A stretch of DNA of 64,000 nt, from NCBI GenBank assembly GCA_958510875.1, contig OY294069.1, positions 6,333,205 to 6,397,204 of the forward strand, given 5' to 3'. The notes beneath the pieces were generated by a model. It saw only the letters and a list, made by a program, of their open reading frames with translations. It was not told where the DNA came from and made no database searches. Below, piece after piece: positions 33,398-45,514 of this stretch. The DNA is from Endomychus coccineus. Taxonomy: Eukaryota > Arthropoda > Insecta > Coleoptera > Endomychidae. The position numbers and the translations under genes were made by a program. The first letter of the stretch is position 1, and each line of letters opens with the position of its first letter.

Positions 33398-33485
33398 TAC
33401 GGCTGATCAGTTTTGACGATTGTCGTTCGATATCTGATGTAAAGCTATGCCGAACCCGGTAAATATTTCGATGAGACACCTCACG
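33398..33485 (+). repeat. second 5S-rRNA-derived repeat
   Basis: TTCGATATCTGATGTAAAGC, then TGCCGAACCCGGTAAATATT and TCGATGAGACACC, align with the 5S internal promoter region and with the copy at 4362-4440, sharing the same changes relative to true 5S. Confidence 0.6.
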
Positions 33486-33499
33486 CACCTTTTGTTGAT

Positions 33500-34870
33500 T
33501 CACAGTGTTGTTGATAATGTTGGTTGTTCACCTCGTTGCTATGTCACTAAGGTTACATTCATCAAATATATATTGTATAAATAAATTAATAGGAAAACAG
33601 ATACAGAAGAGATAAAGTTAGGATATCCCACAGCTCCAGGGGCCCAGCAGATCGACACAACTGTTAACTCTAAGCGGCTTGGTTCAACATCGTTTTGTGA
33701 TTCGAGTTGAACTTATTAATTATCTGTGATATTTCTCCTCCCATAGATACATTCAACATCCGTAGAAATATTAGGTAGGGAAGTATTTGTTCAGGATCAC
33801 AGTTTCTTCTTCTTCCATGTTGTTCCCAGGCCCTCTTTCTCTACTAGCTCTATAAATAGCAATAATTAATGGTGGAAAGTAAACACTCTCACCTTCGAAG
33901 TTAAAAAAAGACTAGTCTTTCCGTTCCTAAATTAACATTGCATGTGAGAACGATCGATCTAATCTGGAAATCAATGTAAAGCTTTTGTTTGGAACACGCT
34001 AAGTTAGAAAGTTAATTCCTCGGAATGTATCGAGATTCCGTAGTTTGTTGGGAACATTCTAACGCAATTTCGGGCTTGAGCATCATCGCCAACTTTCCAA
34101 TTGCAAATTTAGATGCTAATAATGACAGAGAACACAAGGGTGAGAGCAGTTGAGATTTTCCGCGTTTCAACACTCTTGGGGAAGATAAATAAGAATGACC
34201 TATTTTCGGAACATACACGATTTTACCGCTTTAAATCCATGTTTCGCATTGCCGGAATATTATGGTAACGTTCTACAAGAACAATGTTTCGAAAGTTTTT
34301 ATTGAAATAGTAAAATATGTGATTGAATAAAGAATTGATGAAAAACCCAATGATCATTATTTAAAAGTCGTAATAAACTGAACACCATTCAATTCATTAT
34401 GTACATTATGATATTACAGTCAGTGGTTTTGGAGCAGTAAAATAACTATTTGCTCAGTATTTCCATTTCCACTATTGAATTAAATTAATAAAATGTCAGT
34501 ATGGATTAGCTGGTAAATAAATTGACAAATTTACAGCAAGAATTATTAATAAATGGCTAGTATGCAATAGTCGATAAAAAATGTACAAATAAACAACTTA
34601 CTAATCTAGTATTCCTAAAAAGATATACAAATTTTACAAACTAACTTGCGATATAATTCATACTGGGTCAAGAATCTTATTATTCTTGCGGTAACTTTAA
34701 CGCTTGGAGATTCGAAACTACGTTATCAAAAGCAAAAGTATGTTGAGCCGGGGCTTTACCGCCTGGACTATATATACTCGTTGATGCAGTAACAACAATT
34801 TGGTTTATTAATTCGTAATGGCAGATTATTAATCTCATTCTACTTTATTAATTTACCAACGGCTTATTAA
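33500..34870. other. unannotated stretch
   Basis: No supported gene; short open frames only. Confidence 0.4.
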
Positions 34871-34879
34871 AATTTGAAT

Positions 34880-35070
34880 GGGGCTGTCCGTTACTTTGTG
34901 ACGAAGTGGTTTGGAAAATTTTAATTACTATTAATTGAAATGACTTAAAATATTCCTTATATCTAACTTCAAACGATCTACCGGTTTGACCAATGTATAG
35001 CGCATCACATTTCTCACAACATTAACTTTGAGACAATAATTTTCAAATCATCACAAACAAACAAATTCAT
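34880..35070 (-). pseudogene. GIY-YIG fragment of a third Penelope-like family
   Basis: The minus strand reads CEKCDALYIGQTGRSFEVRY followed by KEYF. The YIGQTGRS-F-x-x-R-Y-x-E pattern is the hallmark of the GIY-YIG endonuclease of Penelope-like elements. It is clearly different from families 1 and 2 in this window. The RT, UTR and ribozyme are not seen nearby, so only this scrap survives. Confidence 0.65.
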
Positions 35071-36480
35071 TTCAAACCTGACGATTATATCCGATATTAT
35101 GTATATCCACATATATAAATTCTATCTATCTATACTCAATATACTTATATTTAAAAAAACTTATAATACTTATATTTAAAAAAAAACCAACCCCAATATA
35201 CGTTAGGCAACGTATTTGGCATGTTCATACAAGATGTACTATATGATGATAAAAATTATCGACGGCATTTCTTTCTGGTCAAAATCGAAGTTTCAAATGA
35301 CCGATTATTATATGCAAAAATATGATTATTAAATTAATTCCCGTAAACAAAAATATATTTGTATAATCTTCAAATAATTTTGGGGTTCACTCCCTGTAAC
35401 TGCGACTATGTATATATGGAAGATAATTGATTAGTAACCACCACCACCACAAAGTAGATAAATACTACTCTGTGCTAGAACTAACTAAAGCTAGAAACGG
35501 ACAAATCAACGAAAAGAAATCTCTATTGATTTGGCCTTTTGCGATTCGAGGAATATTGACTTCAGATAATTCAACATACGAAAATCAAACATAGCTTTAT
35601 GAAGATATGATTCACTTGTTTAACGACATTTCAAGAGCTTAACTTTACTATTCGACACCAAAGCGACGACACTTCACACGAGACGTAAGCTCGTGAGAGT
35701 TAGATTATCCACTTTAAACGTCAGCTCTTCAGACCGTACGGGTCTTTCGTTTGGAGATTTGCCGTATGACGACGTATTCGCAAGCGGGTTCTGTTGAAAT
35801 CCTTGGAATAACTTCACTTCATGAGTATATTCCTTCCAAAGTCCATCAATGTAGGATAATCTAATTCAGCTTCAATACGTTATCTATAAAATCGATCATC
35901 ATTGCCCAGAGCTGAATTTCAAATTCTTCCTAACTGGCTGGTCAAGAAATGAAATTGGAAAGAGTTCGTGTTACACGCAGAACACTTTTTCTTTGACGTT
36001 AAATTGAAAAAACTTACAAACAAAGCCAACAGTTTGATTATTTCGAATGCCAGCGTGTCGCGTTGCTCGACGGCAGTTAAAATTTTCAGAATGTCACGTC
36101 CGAATTGCGAGGCGAAAACAGGTCCAAGTTGCTCGACCGGAAACGCTCTAATGTCAATAGGGAACTGCTGTTCTATAAAAATGAGATCCGCTCTCTATCG
36201 CTCAACGCGATCCACCTTCGTAGTTGTGAATTTCTTCGAAATGATGAAAGCAAAAACGTTTTTCTACGACAATATCGAAATATGTTTATTGAATGATAGT
36301 AAATTGAATCATTTCGCACAGAATGTCAGAAGAAGGGTCCAGGTTCTGTAGATTCGTGATTGGTGTGATTTGGTAGGGTTGAATGACTCTATAAAGACTG
36401 ATTATGAATTACTAAGACTAATCATTAGGACGGGCAACAAATTGTAGTATATGACTCATATGAATCTAATTCATCAAAAT
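35071..36480. other. unannotated stretch with an unassigned open frame
   Basis: A plus-strand frame of 127 codons (35968-36351) has no recognisable domain and is probably chance. Otherwise AT-rich with no feature. Confidence 0.4.
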
Positions 36481-36484
36481 AAAT

Positions 36485-36870
36485 ATAGGTGTGCCACAAT
36501 GGTTTTATTTTGGGCCCAATGTTGTTCATAGTCTTCATGCCTGTTTCTGAACGGTCATGTAGTGATGCATACAAAACTGTACTATATGCCAACGTTACGT
36601 ACCAAATAAATGCTGAAGACAAATTAAACAGCTCCATAGCGAAAGCAAACAGCTGTCCAGATAATTTCCATCCCTGGTGCCTAAACAATGGATTAACAGT
36701 TATTGGAAAGAAAACCTTCTACCTGGTATTCAAACAGAGGAACATGACCTATAATTTCAGTTCACTTATTAGGATAAATCATACAACAATTGAATAGATA
36801 AATGAAGTTAAATTCCTTGGAATGATTATATGCCATAAATTGACGTGAGAAGCACAATGTAACGCATCCG
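36485..36870 (+). pseudogene. non-LTR RT fragment around motifs B and C
   Basis: The frame reads VPQW then GFILGPMLFIVF (motif B region), TVLYANVTYQINAEDKL, where the YADDT motif is changed to YANVT, and LNNGLTVIGKKTFYLVFKQR after it. A stop and then NEVKFLGMII follow. Loss of both catalytic aspartates marks it as dead. Confidence 0.75.
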
Positions 36871-37009
36871 CGACCGCTTTTTTATGAGACAAATAGAATG
36901 ACATCTACAAATTTTCTCTGTCAGTAGTTTTGACGTCACAGCCAACTATTCGAGTCTTGCCCATCTCGACAATGCCTTTTATTTCGATTGATATCATCAT
37001 AAATTGAGG

Positions 37010-37720
37010 GGAAGCTCCCAGACACACCTAGGTCACTTAGTTGAGCCTATTGTGCATCCCGTGGTTGGAAGTTTATTCTATTCCAGCAGGCTTGTGCCAC
37101 GCCAGAATATTTCTAACGCTGGCTTCCAGAATTTCTTCTGGAAGCAGTTTTGCTTCGCCGAAGTAACGGTGTCTGGAGGATTCCGAAGAAGAGTATTTCC
37201 ACAGGATGTGAGAGGCAGTTTCTTATAACTCTCTGCATTTCCTACATGTAGGATCACTGATAGTGACCTTTGACTTTTTCAGGTACATTTCCGCTGCAGA
37301 AACCTGACCTACCTAGTATGTGAACCATACGAGCCCACCTGGTGAAAGTAGGGGAAGAGTTTCATTGCTCAAGTCTCCTCTATCAATAATGAGGATTTTG
37401 AGAGAACTGAGACATATAGCTGCTATCTTGCTTCGTTTCTAATATGGAGCATTTAGAGATTGCTTCGCCCAAAATCGCTGAATGTTCACGAGATTGGTTC
37501 AGTGACATAGACCGTTTAACCTATACGCCGTTCTCATGGCTTCAGCTTTTTAATATAAGTGTATATATAGGTGGTAATTCGGCCAGAACTTTAAGAGCCC
37601 GGGTTGAAGCCGATCTCATGCCACTCAGTATATAAGTTAGACTGATAAAGCGGAATGCTTTAGCTTGGGTATAATCAATTTTCCCACCTTTGGAATGAAC
37701 AAGACTTTCACTGCTCGCTT
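37010..37720 (-). pseudogene. I/R1-type non-LTR remnant, linker and C-terminal cysteine motif
   Basis: The minus strand at about 37665-37560 reads AKAFRFISLTYILSGMRSAS then TRALKVLAELPPIYTL, the conserved segment between RT and RNase H (usually GAMRTTPTAALE-x-LLxLPPL). Near 37255-37100 it reads CRKCREL-ETASHILWKYSS and FGEAKLLPEEILEASVRNIL, the C-terminal cysteine motif region. RNase H between them has been deleted or eroded. Multiple frameshifts. Related minus-strand pieces are at 2091-3310 and 58450-59200. Confidence 0.65.
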
Positions 37721-38739
37721 ACTTAACCTCTATTGTATAACACATTTCTTGTGCGTACTTGTTGGCAATATCTAAAATGTTGGTGATTCTTCTAAATTCA
37801 CTGAAAGTTGAAATTCAAACCAATTTAAGAGGTTGTTTTGATAACATTTCACCATGATGATCGACATTCTTTGTTTTTGAAGAAAATATTAGTTCTGCAG
37901 TAGGAATAAAACTTGCTGAACAACCAGCATGCAGTACGATACGCATTGGTTCACCAACATTCATCGTTTTCACAGTTCAGTTTTAGAGCTAGAATGTTGA
38001 AAGAAATGACCGACAGTACCATCTTCGTAGATCCATGTCCCTTCGAGATGAATAAAAAGACGTATTTACACATTTTTTTACACGACGCAAATGTACGTAG
38101 AACATAGAATTGCAGTCCTGGGAAGAATTATTTCTGTACTTTTGAAGTACAGATTCAGATTCACAACCAAGTAAGACGTCATATCATTGTTAACATAAAA
38201 ATACTAAATTTCATAATATACTATCATACGATTGCTCAGCTCATAATCTAAAATAACATGTTTGCTATGTAACAGATACATAATGAAAGAGTGTTTTCAA
38301 ATAAGTTTCCGTATTTTCTAAGAATTAAAATTTGTTTTTCTCACGGAAATAATGCATTTCTAACCGCAAATGAATAGCGACATCGATCTGTCATAAATGA
38401 AGATTATTGGTGGCACTGAAATATCCAAAAGTGGCTTGATTATTATCATAAAGGATTTCCATTGGAACTGGATTTTACTTCTATATCAACTGCATTAACT
38501 TGCTCATTATGGTTCCATTTCTCATGAAAACGTTATGCCGAAAAAGCACTTTCTCCGTCGGAAATTGAGATTTATAATATGGCTATTTTAGGAGCTACAA
38601 TATTCTTGTTACATTAGCTCGACCTTAATCTTGAGGAAGATGAATTCGACAAGAAATTCTCCTTAATATTATCTCGTATTTCGACTATAAAATTCAGAAT
38701 GTTCCGGATACTTTTATTATTTATTATTATTAATGAAAT
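37721..38739. other. unannotated stretch
   Basis: No supported gene; a short TTA-rich run at about 38717-38743 may be a retroposon tail. Confidence 0.35.
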
Positions 38740-39402
38740 TCAATCCGAAAGAGAGGAAAATCTTAAAATTGAACGAGTATCGAACCTTAAATACGTAGTA
38801 GTTATACTCGACTCACATCTAAAATGGGAAGTACATGCTGTTGAACTGAATATGAAATGAAGACACCTTATCTATAAATTCAAAACACTTAGCAAGATAC
38901 TATATACTATACTCTAGTAGAAGCAATCCTCCAATATGGGATACTTGCATGGGAACATTCAATCATTATAATTACATCAAAATTAAAAGACTGCAGAAGC
39001 GTTTCTTGAAAATTATGCTACACAAACCTATGTTATATAGCTCGGAACAAATCTACAAGGAATCAGGAATTGTAAGCCAAGACAAAGATATTGTAAACAA
39101 GCCGTGATCTATTATAAACATCACCCTTTTCAGATGAAACTAGTCGATCACAGTTAAGATACGAGAGCCATTTTGGGAAAAAAAAGAAAAATGCTGAAAA
39201 AAAAAATATCCACATCCAGATGGTTACGATACATCGGACCTCGGCTCTACAACTTACTCTCTACTACAGTAGAACAGGGATGTTCCTTTCAGGAATTTAA
39301 GGGACGAACCCACTATTGAATATCATTTGATAGTAGGATAATAAAAAGCATAATTGGCTAATTCTATATATGTATGTGCATTTATGTGTATATGTGTGTA
39401 TA
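38740..39402 (+). pseudogene. non-LTR RT C-terminal region and 3' UTR (first part)
   Basis: The frame reads IERVSNLKYVVVILDSHLKW (from the KYLGxxxDxxLxW block) followed, with stops, by segments matching LQYGILAWE and LKRLQKRFLKI of Jockey-like elements. It ends in a TG/TA-rich 3' region that is interrupted by the palindromic MITE at 39403 and resumes at 40925. Confidence 0.65.
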
Positions 39403-40924
39403 CAGGGTGAGTCAGTTTTTTGTAGTCAAACTGCAACAAAAGATAGAAGGTAGTGGGTGTTTTTCTCCCCAACATCTATGTCACTGAAAAAAGTACAGTT
39501 TTGAGACAACCATTTAAACCGCCAATGTTTTCTACACAAAAAAGGTACTCCTGGTCATAAGCTCTGAAGTTTACCGTTTTCGAGAAAAATTAACTTTTAT
39601 GTTGAAAAACATGGTCAATCCTTTGGTTTTGTTACTTGTTCTAACGTTTGAATAAATTTTGTTTAATTAGTAAGAATTGACCATGTTTTTCAACATAAAA
39701 ATTAATTTTACTCGAAAGCGTCAACTTCAGAGCTTATGACCGGGAGTACCTTTTTTTGTAGAAGACATTGTCAATTCAAATGGCTGTCTCAAAACTGTAC
39801 TTTTTTCAGTGGCGTAGAAGTTGGGGAGAAAAACACCCACTACCCCTTCAAGATCTTCACCAATTAGCAGTAAAAAAATTTTTTTTCATCTCGCAGAACA
39901 TAGCTTACTATGAGTAGAAAATGCATACAAAAGCTGTCTTTTATACGATGAACGGTTCCGGAGATATTTGCAAAAAACTATTTTTTTTTTCAATTTCAAC
40001 ACCCTGTATCTCGAAAACGAAGCCTTCTACGACATATGTTTATGGAAACTTTTCTTCTTAAAAACACTTGTTCTATCTCCTGTTGCAGTTTGTCCACAAA
40101 AAACTGACTCACTCTGTAATACAGAAAAAAAAAATTTCGTTTTTTGCGAATATCTCCATAACCGTTTATCGTACAAAAGACAACTTTTGTTAGCATTTTC
40201 TGCTCATAGTAAGCTATGTTCTGTGCGATGAAAAAAATTTTTTTACTCTTAATTGGTGAAGATTTTGAAAGGGTAGTGGATGTTTTTCTCCCCAACTTCT
40301 ACGCCACTGAAAAAAGTACGGTTTTGAGACATCCATTTGAACCGCCAATGTTTTCTACACAAAAAAGGTACCCTTAGTGATAAGCTTTAAAGTTGAACGT
40401 TTCTGAGAAAAATCAACTTTTATGTTGAAAAACATGGTCAATTCTTACTAATTAAACAAAATTTATTCAAACGTTAGAACAAGTAACAAAACCAAAGGAT
40501 TGACCATGTTTTTCACCATAAAAGTTGATTTTTCTCGAAAACGGTCGACTTTAGAGCTTATGACCGTACCTTTTTTGTGTAGAAGACATTGGTGGCTCAA
40601 ATGGTTGTCTCAAAACCGTTTTTTTTTCGGTGGCGTAGAAGTTGGGGAGAAAATTATTCACTACCCCTTCAAAATCTTCACCAATTATGACTAAAAGAAA
40701 ATTTTTTACCGCACAGAACATAACTTACTATGAGTAGAAAATGCTCACAAAAGTTGTTTTCTGTACGATAGACGGTCTCGGAGATATTCGCAAAAAACGA
40801 AATTTCAACACCCTGTATCTCGAAAAAGAAGCCTTCTACGACATATGTTTATAGGAACTTTTCTCCTTAAAACGTCTGTTCTATCTCCTGTTGAAGTTTG
40901 TCTACAAAAAACTGACTCACCTTG
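39403..40924. mobile_element. palindromic MITE dimer
   Basis: The ends CAGGGTGAGTCAGTTTTTTG and, inverted, CAAGGTGAGTCAGTTTTTTG are flanked by TATA on both sides (39399-39402, 40925-40928). Inside are two copies of a palindromic unit. Their centres are at about 39615-39685 and 40435-40505 and are reverse complements of one another. A shared internal terminus lies near 40100-40123 (ACTGACTCACTCTGTAATAC). Both units have one shortened left arm. No coding capacity. It could be a tandem insertion of two MITEs or one rearranged element. Confidence 0.8.
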
Positions 40925-41020
40925 TATATGTATGTGCATCCATTCTTATGTACCTCTGTTACGCAATGAATAAACTTATCATTATATTAAACTTATTAAT
41001 TTTATTTTAGGAATTTAATT
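40925..41020 (+). repeat. 3' end of the non-LTR copy interrupted by the MITE
   Basis: TATATGTATGTGCATCC continues the TG/TA-rich 3' region left at 39402, and ends around AATGAATAAACTTATCATTA, similar to the ATT-type tails of non-LTR elements. Confidence 0.5.
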
Positions 41021-42740
41021 AATATGCCAATAACAACTATCTGTTATTATTAGTATTATTATTGTTATCGTTATATAGCTTGTTATGTTTTTATCTCACA
41101 CACAAGTATGCTTTCGCTTACTTTCGTGAGTACTGTACTTATTTGCAATTGCATCTCAATTTATATTATAGACTTTATATGTATTCTCTTCTGCAAATAA
41201 TCTTATTATTATTATATTCAAAAATTCAATGGTGAAAGTCATTACTTCGTGATAATTTATCAGATTGATATAATAAGTTCCATTATATCTTAATTACTCA
41301 CTTGGTGAACGTACCAATTTACTCGAGTAATCAATTATAATAATCAAATATTTGTTTTCAAGAGAAAGATATACAACTCTAGAATTATCATTATTATATA
41401 TACTCGAGTGATCCATTATAATAATGAATATTTGTTTTCAAGAGAAAGATTTCTGATTAATTAATAGTCAGTTAATGTCCGTAGTTGCGTGAAGTCTTTC
41501 ATCTAGCTGTTCAATCAAATGTTATATTTGATTACGGTTTATGAGGAAAGTTTCAATTGAGATGTGCGTAGAACGAATCTATAGTTATAATGAATCATCA
41601 ATCCATTTGATCTGACATACCCATCGGAGCAGCTGCTCTAACTTTAATATAAATGAAATTTGTATAATTAAATCAATTTATCGCAGCCAACATTGGGGTA
41701 GCTTGGTAGTAATGAAATAATGCATAATCTCGCCGTCGCCACAATTTACAAACTTCACATCCTGTTCCTGCAAAATTACTGTAAATTTCAGTGAATAACT
41801 GGGTTGATACAATTTTATATAGCTTAAGAATGTTATATTCAAGCTCACGCGATCAAATCTTCAGCCATCGCTTCATACTTAAAAATAAATTCAAAATATT
41901 GTAATTATGCTATCAAGAAAGTTCGAGACCATAATGCTGGGGTAACACGATAGTAGGGAACCAAATTTATGAATTTATCCCCAAACACCATTTCATCATT
42001 TAGAGATCTGGATACGAAGCATTTGCTCCCACTTTGCCCTATGCCCCTTTGCATGATAATGTTAATATCATCGATTTCTAAGATTGTATGTACATACTCC
42101 CACAATCTGTGAATATTCAACAAAATTCAATTACAAATCGTAGTGCCGCTTTTTTCAGTAAAAGTTTCAATAAAAACACCATCTAACACAATTACGCGCT
42201 CCCGCTACGCCCATAAAAAATTTATACTGCTCACGTTTCTGCCACGAATTCAAAACCGATATGTAAATATGGCAAAACAGAAATATGAACTGTACTATTT
42301 CAGTCTATTTTTTCATAACAAACCCAATCGTATTAGAACAATATTGTCATATTTATACGATGACATTTATCATGCCACGACGCATTATTTCAATTGAATT
42401 ATTGAACTGTGAACTAGAGAAACGTTATTTCTACAACGTTATCGAATGAATTCAACAAGAAACATGAAATATCGCGTTATGCGAAAATTGAACGATTCCT
42501 TCAATTCGTAGACGCGAACGCGTTCAAATGTTCATGGAATATTTGAATAAGATTAGATGAATGAAACATAAATTCACGCTCGACGAATACTGTAACAGTG
42601 CATGTCAACGATTGTTTCATAATAACATCAATAACACAGTATAGTGACATTATTAACACGAGCTATAAGCTATAATTAAAATGGTCATCCCACCAAATAC
42701 ATAATTAATATAAAATAATTGCAAAGAGGGAGGCCTCAAG
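41021..42740. other. unannotated AT-rich stretch
   Basis: No gene could be supported. A short near-direct repeat, TACTCGAGTNATCNATTATAAT, occurs at about 41320 and 41400, each followed by AATATTTGTTTTCAAGAGAA. Confidence 0.4.
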
Positions 42741-42742
42741 AA

Positions 42743-42930
42743 TTATTTATTTATTTATTATTGCATCTTCGGATCACAGTTTCAGACTTATGAATGAATA
42801 CATAATACATTGTTCATATACCTGAGTTCTAAATTCTAAAAGTTCTGGTGATAAGCTTTTGATTAAACATGAATAAAACTTTTGCTGTCCTGCTACTGTT
42901 AATGGCTCTACCTCATTCTGAAAAAACGGC
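42743..42930 (-). repeat. non-LTR 3' end with AATA-type tail
   Basis: On the minus strand the sequence ends GATGCAATAATAAATAAATA, a short tail typical of Jockey-like retroposons. No coding part is recognisable. Confidence 0.35.
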
Positions 42931-43059
42931 ATGCTGATTATCTGTTTCTATTTCGATATTGAATCTCAGTGAATTGGCTATTAAGCGTGTTTAAAAAGCC
43001 CTGTAAATCAAAATCTTGTAATCCCGAGAATGTCGCAACTTCCAAGCCGCACCAAGTTT

Positions 43060-44215
43060 GTCTGTGAACTTTGGAAGTTATTGCAAAATCGAAAGATTTC
43101 AAACTTGAACTTGGTGATACTCTCGTTTCATTTGATGTTGTTTCACTATTCACAAATATTCCAATACCTGAGTCGATATACATTCTGAAGAAATGGCTTT
43201 CAAACATTAATATCCCCGTTAGAAACTGAACAGAATATGTGATCCTTATATCTTTATGCATGGAGCAAAATTATTCCACTTTTAACAGAAATTACTATAA
43301 ACAAACAAGCGTATGTGTAATGGGCAATTCAATCTCTCCTTTTTTGACCAATATTTTTCTAAGCGAATTTGAAGACTCCTTAAAATCAAAATCGAATCAT
43401 TTTTTAACAGTTTGGTATAGATATGTTGATGATATTTTCGCAATTATAAGTGCAGATTTTGATCTAAATGGGTTTTGGACAAGTTCAATATCCAATTTGT
43501 TCTACTCAAATTCATTGCAGAAATAGAGAGCAATAACTAGCTTCCTTTTCTTGACATTAACATTATCGAATATGGTCTCCATTTCTGGAATTCGATATAT
43601 ACAGAAAAACTACAATAACAAATCTAAATAAATGTATTTTAGCAGATTCAGGTGGATCAATTCATTCCAAAATAGCTACATTCAATAGCCTTATTCATAG
43701 ATTATTAAATGTTCCTTTGAGCGAGAAAAATTATGACAACAAAGTTGAGAAGCTTGAGCAACTAGTGACAACAATGGTAACGTCAACCAATAACGGAAAA
43801 TGGAACACAAATTAGAGCAAACCAATTCAATGAAATTCAAAAGTAATAAATATATTTCATAATTTGTTTTCTAAATATGCAATAAGATCCATTTATAAAT
43901 GCAAAACAAGCTAAAAAGCCAATCTGGGATTTACAAAACTAGAAGAAACATTCTAACTCGTTATAAAGAACATTTTGCCCATTAGCGAACAAATATCAAA
44001 ATTCAGAAAGGGATGGAAATATATAAGGAAAAAAGCAATTTATATTCAGATTTATTTCCAGCTGAGACTGATCTCTTATTTGCATTATTAATCTCAAATA
44101 GTAATCAAACAGCACATTTTGTTCTCTAATTTAGTTAACTCTGATGATGGTTACTTAGTAACTGGAAGTTCTCCAGTATTGTAAGAGTATTTTTAGTGGA
44201 TAAGGGTGATTATTT
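43060..44215 (+). pseudogene. Penelope-like element, family 2, RT to 3' end
   Basis: By changing frames the RT reads LELGDTLVSFDVVSLFTNIP (motif A), MGNSISPFLTNIFLSEFEDS (motif B) and WYRYVDDIFAI (motif C, YVDD). A middle part with SGGSIHSKIATFNSLIHRLL and a decayed GIY-YIG region follow. It ends in the family's UTR, ACT-CTGATGATGG with a GTTAC/GTAAC hairpin (44138-44160), and GGATAAGGGTG. The ribozyme's GAAA reads GGAAG, so it should be inactive. Family 1 differs in sequence throughout. The 5' part is missing. Confidence 0.8.
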
Positions 44216-44219
44216 CGAA

Positions 44220-45130
44220 CTTATTAGTGTTACAGCGTATCTTTTGTTGATTGTGAAACAATGAACTACACAACCAAAAATAGCATAATAAGATGAAACA
44301 AAGAAATCGAAGAATAAACTTCAGAATACAGTATCTACAAGAACAAAGTCCAACAATTAATTACAAAAGCAGCGTAGGAACGGATTGGTTTCTCTGAAAG
44401 AACGTCGAAACAATCAACGTTCATTGTGATCTGATAGTGGCGGAAGCTGAACTACAGTTCAAAATCATCTACGATAATTTACATGTTTCGATGCAAGATC
44501 TTATCGGGTCAAAAAACATGGGGATCGTACAGTTCATAATGCGAATTTATTGAAATAATTTCCTGGATTTTCAGCGCTCGACTCAAATTGAAATTAATCT
44601 CGAGTGTCAAGCTTTTCCTTTATGCTGATATTGTAAATTATATTTGTTTGATGGAACGCAAGAGAATTCCGTAATTTACGTTTCGGAGATAAGCGAGAAA
44701 TTATCTTTCTCTTGTTGTTTATCAAATTTCGAAGGAAACGGATTTCGCAAAGAAACGCTGCTTTCACATATCATATCTCAGCTTTCAGAATTGAACTCGG
44801 GGTGCAAAAGGGCGGAATATAATAATAGAACGTAATCAACGTAATTTCCCCAAAGGTCCAGATAATTTACATTTACACAGAAGAACACTTATTAAAAACC
44901 TTATATTAATATTTGGTCGGGGCTGTTGGGCGCTTCGACGACATCATAGCAATCGCGTCAGAAAAACCAAATTATTTTACAGAAGCTGCTCATCCCCACC
45001 GGTGGTTAGTAGTGCCCTAAGTGGTCTTATTGAACCCAGGATGCATCCGGTCTATCAAGATCTGCGCCGAATTCTCCTAGGCCGAAATGATCTCCAAGTT
45101 AGAACGTAGCGAAAACCGAATTCCGCCGAA
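44220..45130. other. unannotated stretch
   Basis: Around 45010-45050 CCTAAGTGGTCTTATTGAAC and the following GGATGCATCC resemble 37029-37062, so a scrap of the 3' UTR of the I/R1-like family may be present. Nothing else was recognised. Confidence 0.35.
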
Positions 45131-45139
45131 AACAACGAT

Positions 45140-45510
45140 GATCAGAATATGGAGACTGTAAGCAGGTAGACTCAGTATACACAGATTTTAGAATAGCTTT
45201 CGATCGGGTTTCACATACCTTGTTGATTAAGAAACTGAGTTCTTTGGGATTTCTGGAAGTCTAAATTGGTTGAAGACTTATCTGGTAGGAAGATTGTGTG
45301 AAGAGTTATCTCTCTAGGCATATCACCGTGTCTTCGGAAGTTCCACAGGGTAGCCACTTGGGACCACTTCTCTTCAGCTTGTTTATAAATAATCTATCTG
45401 AGGTTTTCATCAACGGTAAATTTTTGCTGTTCGCCGATGATTTGAAAGTTTTTAGACATATTGATTCTGAATCTGATTGCAAACTACCACATTCCGACTT
45501 AATGATACTA
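45140..45510 (+). pseudogene. older Jockey-like RT, left half (split by a younger element)
   Basis: It reads VYTDFRIAFDRVSHTLLIKK (motif A, altered), EVPQGSHLGPLLFSLFINN (motif B) and LLFADDLKVF (motif C), with a stop and frameshift between A and B. It breaks at about 45510, and its continuation (WCHDNRIEFNIGKCESVAFG) starts right after the tail of the inserted element at 47279. Confidence 0.85.
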
Positions 45511-45514
45511 TTCG

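Noticed and set aside
35968..36351. 127-codon open frame
   Set aside because: No domain, no neighbour support and a low-complexity Ser-rich composition; probably chance.
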